From an uncultured Mucilaginibacter sp. (GTDB lineage Bacteria > Bacteroidota > Bacteroidia > Sphingobacteriales > Sphingobacteriaceae), in assembly GCA_903891475.1 (NCBI GenBank), contig CAITEP010000029.1, positions 17,264 to 81,263 of the forward strand: DNA of 64,000 bases, given 5' to 3'. The notes beneath the pieces were generated by a model, which saw only the letters and a program-made list of their open reading frames with translations, was not told the origin of the DNA and did no database searches. Shown in pieces: positions 46,001-53,718 of the stretch (position 1 is its first letter; every line of letters starts with the position of its first letter). The position numbers and the translations under genes were made by a program.

Positions 46001-49000
46001 TTTCTGATACCGTAATTACCGCCATAGTTGGCGTGGGTGCTAGCGGTGCAGTTAGTATAACTACTCGAGGAATAACCTCTTCAGCTAATGGTTTTAATTT
46101 CATAACAGCACCAATTATTAGTTATCCGGCTTCTCAAAACTTTACCGCAAATACCCAAATTACTACTGTAAATCCAACCAATACTGGGGGAAATGTACCT
46201 GCTATTAATTATGGACTAGTAACAAATTTTGCAGGTAATAGTACTTCCGGCTTGGTAAATGGCAATAGCCAAGATGCAAGATTTTATAATCCGCAAGGCG
46301 TTGCAACTGACTTTGCCGGTAATATTTATATTGCAGATACCTATAATAGCCAAATCAGGAAAATCGACCTCAATGGCAAGGTTAGTACATTAGCAGGGAG
46401 TGGGATTTCTGGATCTCTAAATGGAAATAAGAATGTAGCGAGTTTTTCTAATCCGTATGGAGTTGCTTCTGACTTGGCAGGAAATGTTTATGTTGCTGAT
46501 ATGGGTAACAACCTTATACGTAAAATTGACGCTTCCGGAAATGTTACTACCCTAGCCGGAAACGGAATAGCAGGATATGCGGACGGTACTGGCACTTCAT
46601 CAAGTTTCAATAGTCCACGTTCAGTTGCTACAGATGCTTTAGGAAATGTTTTTGTTGCCGATGCTGGAAATAATCGCATCAGAAAAATTGACCCAACTGG
46701 ACAGGTAACTACTTTTGCAGGAACTGGTGCTTATGGATATTATACTCCGGGTAATGATTTCTATTTGCCTTCGGGTGTAGCAACTGATTTGGCAGGGAAT
46801 GTTTATGTTGCGGATACATACAATAACCGGATTAGAAAGATTACTTCTACCGGACAGATTAGTACACTTGCAGGAAGTGGGTCAACGGGTATATTAAATG
46901 GTACCGGCATTGCAGCTACTTTTAATTCTCCAACTGGGGTTACTGTAGATGCAGCAGGAAATGTTTATGTATCAGATAGTGGAAATCAAACAATTCGAAA
47001 AATTGACCCTAATGCACAGGTAACCACGCTTGCGGGCAATAAAACTCAAGGAAACATAAATGGTGTTGGTGTTGCGGCGGATTTTAATAATCCTGTAGGG
47101 ATTGCTGCAGATGCTGCCGGCAATGTTTATGTTGCTGATGTATATAACAATAGCATTCGTAAAATAACCACTACCGGCTATGCAATTATTAATCCCAGCC
47201 TTCCTGCTGGCTTACATTTTGACACTTCAACAGGTGCCATAAGTGGTACCCCAAAACATGGCAGTCAAACAACTAGTTACACAGTTACAGCCTTCAATGT
47301 AGCAGGAGCCGGTACAACTAACTTTAATATTACAGTGGTGCCAGGTACCCCAATTTTAAGTGCATTTTATCCAACAACAGGTAGTTTAGGTTCAAATATT
47401 GCCATACTTGGAAATGGCTTTACTGGTACCACGGCAGTAAGTTTTGGAGGCACGAGCGCGCAAAGTTTTACTATAGTTTCTGACACGGTTATCACAGCGA
47501 CAGTAGGTGCTGCTACAAGCGGTGCTATAACTTTGAGTACAAGGGGCTCTTCACTATCAATTAATGGTTTCAATTACATTACCGCACCTAATATTAGTTA
47601 CAATACAACACAAACCTATACTGCTGGCACAACAATTAATGCGCTAACGTCAACAAATACAGGCGGATCAATACCGGTTGCTACCTATGCATTAGTAAGT
47701 ACTTTAGCTGGAACCGGATCGCCGGGGTCTAATAATGGTACCGGAACACTCGCAAGTTTTAGCAACCCAAACGGGATAACAACTGATTTTTCTGGCAATA
47801 TTTACGTTGCAGACTTTTACAATAATCTTATTAGGAAAATTGACCTCAAAGGAAATGTAAGTACATTAGCTGGCAGTGGCTTAGCAGGTTCAGTTAATGG
47901 CAATGGAGTTGCAGCGATGTTTAACCATCCGGTTGCTGTAGCAGCTGATGTTAATAACAATGTTTATGTGCTTGATTTTTATAATAACCTGATTCGAAAA
48001 ATTGACCCGTCCGGAAACGTAACAACCTTTGCAGGTAGTGGATTTCAAGGCTATATAGATGGTGCAGGAGCTATAGCAAGTTTTAATAGCCCGACTGCTA
48101 TTGCGGCTGATGCGTTAGGTAATGTTTATGTAGCAGATACCTACAATAATGTAATTCGAAAAATTGACCCATCTGGAAATGTTACTACTTTGGCCGGAAA
48201 CGGGACCCAAGGTTCAACAAACGGAAATGGGGCGGTTGCAACCTTTTCATGGCCTCAAGGAATTGCTTGTGATGAGGTTGGTAATGTTTATGTTTCAGAT
48301 TCAAATAACCAACTAATTAGAAAAATTGACCTATCAGGCAATGTAACTACATTGGCCGGTAGTGGTTTATCTGGTTCAGCAAATGGGAAAGGTACAGCGG
48401 CAAGTTTTTATAACCCTACCGGGATTGCAACAGATTATTTGGGGAATGTTTATGTGTCAGATGCTCATAACAATTTGATTAGAAAAATTGACCAGAATGG
48501 TGTTGTTACTACCTTAGCCGGAAACGGAAATCAAGGTAGAAATGACGGTATTGGTTTGTCAGCAAGTTTTTCACTACCCCAAGGTTTAGCTGTTGATGCA
48601 AGCGGCAATCTATATGTAGGTGATACTAATTATAATTTGGTCAGAAAAATTAACACTGCGGGCTATTCTGCTATTAGTCAAGCATTACCTAATGGTCTTA
48701 AATATGATTCAACTACTGGTACTATAAGCGGAACACCAAAACATTCATATGCAACTACCACTTATACCGTAACCGCCTATAATTTGGTTGGTAGTAGTGC
48801 AAGTACTTTTAATATTACAGTATCACCAGGAACCCCAACTATAAGTATAATAAGCCCTAAAAATGCCGGTTCAGGAAATACAGTAGCCATTGGAGGTACA
48901 GGATTTACAGGTACTTCCGCCGTTAGTTTTGGCGGTACTAGCGCACAAAGTTTTACTGTATTATCTGATACACTAATTACAGCAGTAGTTGGAAATGGAA

Positions 49001-51024
49001 GTAGTGGAGCAGTGTCATTAACTACACGTGGCAATACGCCAACCTTAAATGGATTTAATTATATAACTCCACCAAATATTAGTTATAAAGCAATACAGCC
49101 ATTAACAACAAATAGGACAATTTATCCAATTTCGCCTTCAAATAGTGGTGGTGTTGTGCCTCCTAACTATTTTGGAAAGTTAATTGCAGTGGCTGGAAGT
49201 GGGTATTATGGTTCTTCCAATGGAAAAGGAAGTTCTGCAAGTTTTTATTATCCCAAAGGCTTAGCATCAGATGGTTCAGGTAATATTTATGTAGCAGATT
49301 GGGGAAACAATCTTATAAGAAAAATTGACTCGAATGGGGTTGTAATAACTTTTGCCGGAATTGGCTATTCGGGTTATAAGGATGGGCAAGGATCAGCGGC
49401 AATTTTTAATGCCCCAGCAGCAGTTGCTACCGATATATTAGGAAATGTTTATGTAGCGGATGAGTATAATAACCTTATTCGTAAAATTGATCTAACAGGC
49501 AATGTGACTACCCTTGCAGGAAATGGATCCTCGGGTTCAAATAATGGTACTGGAGTATTGGCTAGTTTTAATCTTCCAACAGGTGTCGCGACTGATTTAG
49601 CTGGAAATGTTTATGTAGCAGACTCACGCAATAATTTAATCCGAAAGATTGACCCGACTGGTTTAGTAAGCACTTTAGCAGGATCTGGGTATACGGGTTC
49701 AACAAACGGTAATGGTACGGGAGCAAGTTTTAATCAACCAGCAGGCATTGCAACAGACGCTGTCGGGAATGTTTATGTTGCGGACCAATATAATCATCAA
49801 ATACGAAAAATAGACCCTTCAGGTAATGTTAGTACTTTAGCAGGAAGCGGATCGGCTGGTTATGTTGATGGCAAGGGTTTAGCAGCCAGCTTTAATCAGC
49901 CAGTAGCACTTGCTACAGATGCCTCCGGTAATGTTTATGTTGCTGATTCCAATAACAATTATATCCGAAAAATAGATGCTACCGGGGTAGTAACCACACT
50001 GGCTGGAAGTGGTCCGAATTATTATGGGTATGGATACGGCTTGAGTATTTATTCACCTTTAGGGGTAGCTACTGATTTAGCTGGCAATGTTTATATTGGA
50101 GATACCAACAATGAGAGCATTCGTAAAATATCAACCACTGGCTATACTATTGGTTCTTCATTACCTGATGGACTCACCTTTGATCCAACTACCGGCATTA
50201 TAAGCGGTACACCGAAAAAATTAAGCGCTACAGCTAATTATCCAATAACTGCCTATAATATGGAGGGGTCAAGTACTACTAATTTAAGTTTGGGAGTTAC
50301 TCAATTCGATTTGCCGTTATCAAATTATCATATAGCTATAACTGGCGAATCATGCATTGGGGTAAATAATAGTACGATCATCATAAATGCCGACACTATT
50401 TTAAATTATTCAGCAGTTTTAACAGGTAATGGAATAAATATAACCCAAAAATTCAATTATGGAACAAAATTTACTAACCTTCCTGTAGGTTCCTACAACT
50501 TATGCTTTACTGTTGACGGGCAAAGTAGTTATAACAAATGCTTTACAGTTACTGTTACACAACCACAGGCGTTATCAGTTTTTGCTACTGTAAATGATGC
50601 GGCAGGCAATATTGAACTTAATTTAGGAGGAGGTTCTGTTTATTATATCCAATTGAACAATAGAACTTATACCACTACCGAAAGTAGCTTTACGGTACCG
50701 ATGGAAATAGGCAACAATGCCTTACAGGTAAAAACAGATAAGGAATGCCAGGGCGTATTTACCAAACTGATCAATCCGTCGTTTAATATATCGCCTTACC
50801 CTATGCCATTTGAGAACACCTTGAACTTAAATTTGGGAAGCGGTAATTTAGCAACAGTAGGCGTAAGGATTTACAGTGCAAATACCGGATTACAGGTATT
50901 CACAGCCGATTATCAAAACCAATCGGGTGTATTACAGCTCGACCTTTCAAAACTGGTAAAAGGAGCCTATGGCTTGCAATTGATTATTAACAACACCAAA
51001 AAAGAGTTTAAAATTATTAAATAA
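43045..51024 (+). CDS. Giant secreted protein: five six-bladed NHL propellers with Ig and TIG domains, T9SS cargo
   Basis: 2659 residues. A signal peptide ends near ILSAQ (residue 36). Five modules start at residues 40, 534, 1024, 1516 and 2011. Each has a ~34-residue leader (ISYxxxQxYTAGT...TGG), six NHL repeats of mostly 54 residues (core GNVYVAD..NNLIRKID), and a putative-Ig segment (LPSGLxFDxxTGxISGTP). In modules 1-4 a TIG/IPT domain (GTGFTGTTAVSFGG.SAQSFTVLSDT) follows. Six repeats suggest one six-bladed propeller per module. Residues 2421-2582 form a unique beta region found in other Bacteroidota exoproteins. The last ~77 residues, from PYPMPFENTL, are a type A T9SS sorting domain. It probably sits on the cell surface and binds a ligand or matrix. 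The ligand is unknown. Its stop overlaps the next start (TAATG). Confidence 0.88.
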   Translation: MKQNYFLHKKNSITLFYLKLLFVLNFFAWPTILSAQAPKISYTASQTYTAGTAITPLGPTNTGGVVPSVIYQNVSTFAGNGSNGSSNGTGTEASFSNPYGVATDAAGNVYIADSNNNLIRKITPSGLVTILAGSGSPGSSNGLGMNASFRTPQGIAVDANGNVYVADTFNNLIRKIDQSGNVSTLAGSGYSGANNGYGTAASFNSPTAIASDAAGNVYVTDYGNNQIRKIDNTGLVSTLAGSGAYGSSNGNGYSVSFYLPKGIAVDASGYIYVADTYNNLIRKIDNSGNVTTFAGTGYSGSQNGNIANATFNSPIGLTIDQVGNIYVSEFYNNQIRKIDQSGNVTTFAGNGSTGSINGIGNASNFSNPAGIAMDAQGNLYIADNSNNLIRKISTFGYSQITPVLPSGLTFEATTGIIKGTPLHANNNTTYTVSAYNKSGSSTATFSISISPGTPSISSFNPTNAGTGTSITILGTGFTGTTAVNFGGISAQSFTVLSDTVIIAKVGSGATGAVSLTTRGSAPSLNGFNYIVAPNISYPSTQSYIAGTAITTIAPTNKGGAIPSNPYAQVSTFAGNGTPGSVNGKGTAASFGCNSVAADLFGNIYVADARNSVIKKIDPSGNVTTFAGSGVLGSTNGNGTLATFNNPQGIATDVNGNVYVADTFNNIIRKIDPSGNVTTLAGNGQSGANNGVGLSASFYYPFGVATDIAGNVYVADAFNNKIRKIDLAGNVTTFAGSGSNYYGAGNDFYNPTEVSVDISGNVYVADANNNRIRKITPSGQITTIAGSGLAGYGDGTGTAAVFNNPRGLVVDALGNVYVTDGGNNIIRRIDPNGVVSTFAGTRAQGADDGNIGTANFNNPTGITIDASGNLCVADAGNNIIRKITTIGYSTISPSLPSGLNFDPTSGTISGTPKHGSATTTYSVSAYNLVGSSTATFSISVTPGPPSISSFNPTTAGTGTLVSILGSGFTGTTSVSFGSISAQSFTVLSDTVITAIVGVGASGAVSITTRGITSSANGFNFITAPIISYPASQNFTANTQITTVNPTNTGGNVPAINYGLVTNFAGNSTSGLVNGNSQDARFYNPQGVATDFAGNIYIADTYNSQIRKIDLNGKVSTLAGSGISGSLNGNKNVASFSNPYGVASDLAGNVYVADMGNNLIRKIDASGNVTTLAGNGIAGYADGTGTSSSFNSPRSVATDALGNVFVADAGNNRIRKIDPTGQVTTFAGTGAYGYYTPGNDFYLPSGVATDLAGNVYVADTYNNRIRKITSTGQISTLAGSGSTGILNGTGIAATFNSPTGVTVDAAGNVYVSDSGNQTIRKIDPNAQVTTLAGNKTQGNINGVGVAADFNNPVGIAADAAGNVYVADVYNNSIRKITTTGYAIINPSLPAGLHFDTSTGAISGTPKHGSQTTSYTVTAFNVAGAGTTNFNITVVPGTPILSAFYPTTGSLGSNIAILGNGFTGTTAVSFGGTSAQSFTIVSDTVITATVGAATSGAITLSTRGSSLSINGFNYITAPNISYNTTQTYTAGTTINALTSTNTGGSIPVATYALVSTLAGTGSPGSNNGTGTLASFSNPNGITTDFSGNIYVADFYNNLIRKIDLKGNVSTLAGSGLAGSVNGNGVAAMFNHPVAVAADVNNNVYVLDFYNNLIRKIDPSGNVTTFAGSGFQGYIDGAGAIASFNSPTAIAADALGNVYVADTYNNVIRKIDPSGNVTTLAGNGTQGSTNGNGAVATFSWPQGIACDEVGNVYVSDSNNQLIRKIDLSGNVTTLAGSGLSGSANGKGTAASFYNPTGIATDYLGNVYVSDAHNNLIRKIDQNGVVTTLAGNGNQGRNDGIGLSASFSLPQGLAVDASGNLYVGDTNYNLVRKINTAGYSAISQALPNGLKYDSTTGTISGTPKHSYATTTYTVTAYNLVGSSASTFNITVSPGTPTISIISPKNAGSGNTVAIGGTGFTGTSAVSFGGTSAQSFTVLSDTLITAVVGNGSSGAVSLTTRGNTPTLNGFNYITPPNISYKAIQPLTTNRTIYPISPSNSGGVVPPNYFGKLIAVAGSGYYGSSNGKGSSASFYYPKGLASDGSGNIYVADWGNNLIRKIDSNGVVITFAGIGYSGYKDGQGSAAIFNAPAAVATDILGNVYVADEYNNLIRKIDLTGNVTTLAGNGSSGSNNGTGVLASFNLPTGVATDLAGNVYVADSRNNLIRKIDPTGLVSTLAGSGYTGSTNGNGTGASFNQPAGIATDAVGNVYVADQYNHQIRKIDPSGNVSTLAGSGSAGYVDGKGLAASFNQPVALATDASGNVYVADSNNNYIRKIDATGVVTTLAGSGPNYYGYGYGLSIYSPLGVATDLAGNVYIGDTNNESIRKISTTGYTIGSSLPDGLTFDPTTGIISGTPKKLSATANYPITAYNMEGSSTTNLSLGVTQFDLPLSNYHIAITGESCIGVNNSTIIINADTILNYSAVLTGNGINITQKFNYGTKFTNLPVGSYNLCFTVDGQSSYNKCFTVTVTQPQALSVFATVNDAAGNIELNLGGGSVYYIQLNNRTYTTTESSFTVPMEIGNNALQVKTDKECQGVFTKLINPSFNISPYPMPFENTLNLNLGSGNLATVGVRIYSANTGLQVFTADYQNQSGVLQLDLSKLVKGAYGLQLIINNTKKEFKIIK
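43264..44235 (+). repeat. NHL repeats 1-6 (propeller 1)
   Basis: Residues 74-397, six units of exactly 54 residues with no indels. Confidence 0.85.
44749..45705 (+). repeat. NHL repeats 7-12 (propeller 2)
   Basis: Residues 569-887. Units are 53, 54, 54, 50, 54 and 54 residues. Blade 4 has the shortened loop GNDFYNP, a form shared with propeller 3. Confidence 0.85.
46219..47181 (+). repeat. NHL repeats 13-18 (propeller 3)
   Basis: Residues 1059-1379. Units are 54 residues except blade 4 (51), which carries GNDFYLP at the same place as in propeller 2. Confidence 0.85.
47695..48666 (+). repeat. NHL repeats 19-24 (propeller 4)
   Basis: Residues 1551-1874, six units of exactly 54 residues. Confidence 0.85.
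49180..50145 (+). repeat. NHL repeats 25-30 (propeller 5)
   Basis: Residues 2046-2367; five units of 54 and a final one of 52 with a NYYGYGYG loop. This module lacks the TIG domain and passes into the unique C-terminal region after its Ig segment. Confidence 0.85.
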
Positions 51025-51707
51025 TGAAAAGAATAATAATTGTTTTAATAGTATTATTATTGGCCGCGTGTGGAAGCAAACATGACCCAACTCCTGTACC
51101 AACAGCCGCAATATTGACTGCTCCGGCACAAAACGAAGTTTGTACCACAGGTACCATATTATCTGCAACACAAAGTTTTGTTAGCTTTAGTTGGCAAGCA
51201 GGAGGAAATACCAGTAGTTATAACTTGATAGTGAAGAATTTATTGACGAAAGATTCAACTAGTACAACCACCAGTCAGCCCAGTTTTGGGTTAACCCTAT
51301 TGCGCGGTGTGCCTTATTCATGGTATGTGGTATCAATATCAACACAAACCGCCACAACCGCCAAAAGCAGCATTTGGAAGTTTTACAATTCAGGTTTGGG
51401 AGCAATTTCATATCCTCCATACCCAGCTAACATTACTGCGCCTTTGTTTGCACAAAATGTAACCGCTGTTGCAGGTAAAGTAAACCTTACTTGGGTAGGT
51501 AGTATTGCACCACCAAGTACCATTACAGGGTATGATTTATATTTTGGTACCACCACTACCCCACCCAAAGTGGCTACAAACATAACCGACCAATTTTTGA
51601 ACAATGTTTCGGTAACATCAGGAACTACCTATTATTGGAATGTAATAAGCAAAAATCAAAACGGCGACACTTCCGATTCGGGATTATATCAGTTTACCGT
51701 GAATTGA
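51024..51707 (+). CDS. Lipoprotein with two fibronectin III-like domains, coupled to the NHL giant
   Basis: 227 residues with a lipobox LAAC (Cys at about 16), so anchored to a membrane by lipid. The mature part reads as two FnIII-like beta-sandwiches: about 30-115 with FVSFSWQAGGNTSSYNLIV and YSWYVVSIS, and about 130-227 with VNLTWVGS, GYDLYFGT and TYYWNVISKN. Its ATG overlaps the stop of the giant gene by one base (TAATG), so its synthesis depends on translation of that gene. A role as anchor or partner of the propeller protein at the surface is inferred. A strong terminator follows. Confidence 0.82.
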   Translation: MKRIIIVLIVLLLAACGSKHDPTPVPTAAILTAPAQNEVCTTGTILSATQSFVSFSWQAGGNTSSYNLIVKNLLTKDSTSTTTSQPSFGLTLLRGVPYSWYVVSISTQTATTAKSSIWKFYNSGLGAISYPPYPANITAPLFAQNVTAVAGKVNLTWVGSIAPPSTITGYDLYFGTTTTPPKVATNITDQFLNNVSVTSGTTYYWNVISKNQNGDTSDSGLYQFTVN

Positions 51708-51732
51708 GGAATCAAAAAATAATAGAAATAAT

Positions 51733-51775
51733 AAAAGGGGGTATTTGAAAGAAATTTCAAATACCCCCTTTATAT
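51733..51775. terminator. Bidirectional intrinsic terminator
   Basis: AAAGGGGGTATTTGAAA (51733-51750) pairs with its exact inverse (about 51754-51771) across a short loop, with T-rich or A-rich flanks on both sides. It serves the lipoprotein on the plus strand and the convergent DUF2911 gene on the minus strand. Confidence 0.92.
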
Positions 51776-51788
51776 CTATATAGTGGGA

Positions 51789-52328
51789 TTACTTAACTTC
51801 AATAAGTATAGATGATTTTTCCCAACGTAGTTCAATGCCTTTATCAGAAACTACATATGCTAATTTTTCTACAAGTTGGTCGAGTTTTTTAACGGGTACA
51901 TTAAAGCTTACTACTGTTTTGCTTGCATCCATATTGGTAACCCCTCCTTCTTTAGTTCCCCATTGGCCAGTTTCTGAATTAAAGAAAACAGTCCATTCAG
52001 TTTCATTCGGTGTTACAAAAAAGCTGTATTTGCCGGCCTTTAAAGGTTTACCACCAACGGTAATATCTTTATCGGTTGTTATAATAGTGGCTTCATTTGC
52101 TCCTGCTCTCCAAACTTTGCCATAAGCTTCTAATTCGCCAAAAATTTTCCTGCCTCTTACAGATGGGCTGCTGTAATCAACTGTAATTGTTGCTCCGTCA
52201 ATTTTACCGGTCGCGGTTGCTGGCGGACTAGGTCTTTTTGACTTATCGGTGCTTTGGGCTTTTAAACTGGTGATTGATACCAGACCAATAATAAATAGTG
52301 TAAATACTTTTAAACTTAGGGTTTTCAT
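51789..52328 (-). CDS. DUF2911 periplasmic protein
   Basis: 179 residues with a signal peptide ending near SLKAQ. TVDYSSPSVRGRKIFGELEAYGKVWRAGANEATIITTDKDI and GKYSFFVTPNETEWTVFFN are the DUF2911 signature. Function unknown; the family is common in Bacteroidota as a small secreted beta protein. Follows bshA by 77 bases and may share its transcript. Confidence 0.9.
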   Translation of the reverse strand: MKTLSLKVFTLFIIGLVSITSLKAQSTDKSKRPSPPATATGKIDGATITVDYSSPSVRGRKIFGELEAYGKVWRAGANEATIITTDKDITVGGKPLKAGKYSFFVTPNETEWTVFFNSETGQWGTKEGGVTNMDASKTVVSFNVPVKKLDQLVEKLAYVVSDKGIELRWEKSSILIEVK

Positions 52329-52405
52329 GGTTTTTAAATTTGATTGATTCTAAAATAGTAATTTTTGTAAAATTGGAATATTTTTAGTGTTTTGGCTATT
52401 AATTC

Positions 52406-53545
52406 TTATACATTTTGACGCGACAGTTCAATTACTTCGCTATAATATTTTTCGTAAATGGGTAATATATTAGCAAGGTCAAATTCCTTGGCACGTTCAA
52501 GCGCATTGTTTTTAAATTGTTGAAGCCGTTCATCATCTTCTAAAATATAAATTGCTTTTTCGGCCATGCCTTCTACATCTCCTACCTGTTTTAAAAAGCC
52601 GGTGACGCCATCTACATTTAGCTCTGGCAAACCACCAGCGTCCGAACTGATGACAGGTACTTTGCAAGCCATAGCTTCCAATGCTGCCAAGCCAAAACTT
52701 TCAGACTGGGAAGGCATCAAAAACAAGTCAGAAACTGACAAAATTTCTTCAATGGCATCTTGCTTTCCAAGAAAACGCACATTGTCAGTAATGTTTAAAT
52801 CTCTGCAAAGTTGCTCGCAAATGGAACGTTCGAGCCCATCGCCTACCATTAGGAGCTTTGAGGGTATTTGTTTCACCAATTCAGCAAAAATCCTGACAAC
52901 ATCACCAGTTCGTTTTACTTTACGAAAGTTGGAGGTATGTACCACAATCCTTTCGCCTGCCGGGGCTATGGCTTTTTTAAAATGATCCTTGGGTTTAAGA
53001 TTAAATCTTCCCAAATCAATAAAATTTGGAATGACCCTAATATCTTTCTGAATTTCAAAAAATTGATAAGTATCGTTTCTAAGATTTTCAGAAACTGCTG
53101 TCACCCCATCGGATTGGTTGATGGAAAAAGTTACTACTGGCTTGAATGTTCTGTCTTTACCAACCAGTGTAATATCGGTACCATGCAAGGTAGTTACCAC
53201 AGGGATATAAATGCCGTAGGTAAGCAATATCTGCTTGGCCATGTAAGCTGCCGATGCATGTGGAATGGCATAATGAACATGTAAAATATCCAATTTCTCA
53301 AACCTAACCACATCTACCAATCTACTCGCCAAAGCCAGTTCATAAGGAGGGAAATCGAATAGGGGATAGTTGGAAACAGAAACTTCGTGATAAAATAGGT
53401 TTTCGGAAAATAGGTCGAGCCGTGCGGGTTGGTTATAGGTAACAAAATGTACCTGATGCCCTCTTTCGGCCAGGGCTTTTCCAAGTTCTGTGGCAACAAC
53501 CCCGCTTCCGCCAAATGTAGGGTAACAAACAATTCCTATTTTCAT
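52406..53545 (-). CDS. bshA: N-acetyl-alpha-D-glucosaminyl L-malate synthase
   Basis: GT4 glycosyltransferase making the first intermediate of bacillithiol from UDP-GlcNAc and L-malate. 379 residues. MKIGIVCYPTFGGSGVVATELG, HVHYAIPHASAA, TTLHGTDITLVG and the donor-site SESFGLAALEAMACKVPVISSDAGGLPE match BshA closely. The partner genes bshB and bshC are not in the window. Bacillithiol is known from several Bacteroidota. Confidence 0.95.
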   Translation of the reverse strand: MKIGIVCYPTFGGSGVVATELGKALAERGHQVHFVTYNQPARLDLFSENLFYHEVSVSNYPLFDFPPYELALASRLVDVVRFEKLDILHVHYAIPHASAAYMAKQILLTYGIYIPVVTTLHGTDITLVGKDRTFKPVVTFSINQSDGVTAVSENLRNDTYQFFEIQKDIRVIPNFIDLGRFNLKPKDHFKKAIAPAGERIVVHTSNFRKVKRTGDVVRIFAELVKQIPSKLLMVGDGLERSICEQLCRDLNITDNVRFLGKQDAIEEILSVSDLFLMPSQSESFGLAALEAMACKVPVISSDAGGLPELNVDGVTGFLKQVGDVEGMAEKAIYILEDDERLQQFKNNALERAKEFDLANILPIYEKYYSEVIELSRQNV

Positions 53546-53718
53546 TAATCCTTATTTTATAAAGGCCAAAAGCATCAACATTATAAATACATTTTGGCAT
53601 GCAAGTTTAACAGCTAATTACTATATTAATGTAAAGTAGGTGTAAAATGATTTACTTATTTGATATTTAATTTATCCTTTACTAAAACTATAGATTTAAT
53701 ATGATTTAAATAACAGCA
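53546..53718. other. Intergenic stretch between bshA and the serine hydrolase gene
   Basis: 173 AT-rich bases. Nothing recognisable; no hairpin with a T-run on the minus strand. Confidence 0.5.

Noticed and set aside
44034..49034. Several antisense open frames inside the NHL giant gene
   Set aside because: They recur at the same place in each module as shadows of the Ig/TIG and NHL segments, rich in Pro, Val and Leu, and have no start signals.
43264..50145. Regular repeats resembling a CRISPR or satellite array
   Set aside because: The repeats are coding, 54 residues in period, diverged at the DNA level and keep one open frame with NHL motifs.
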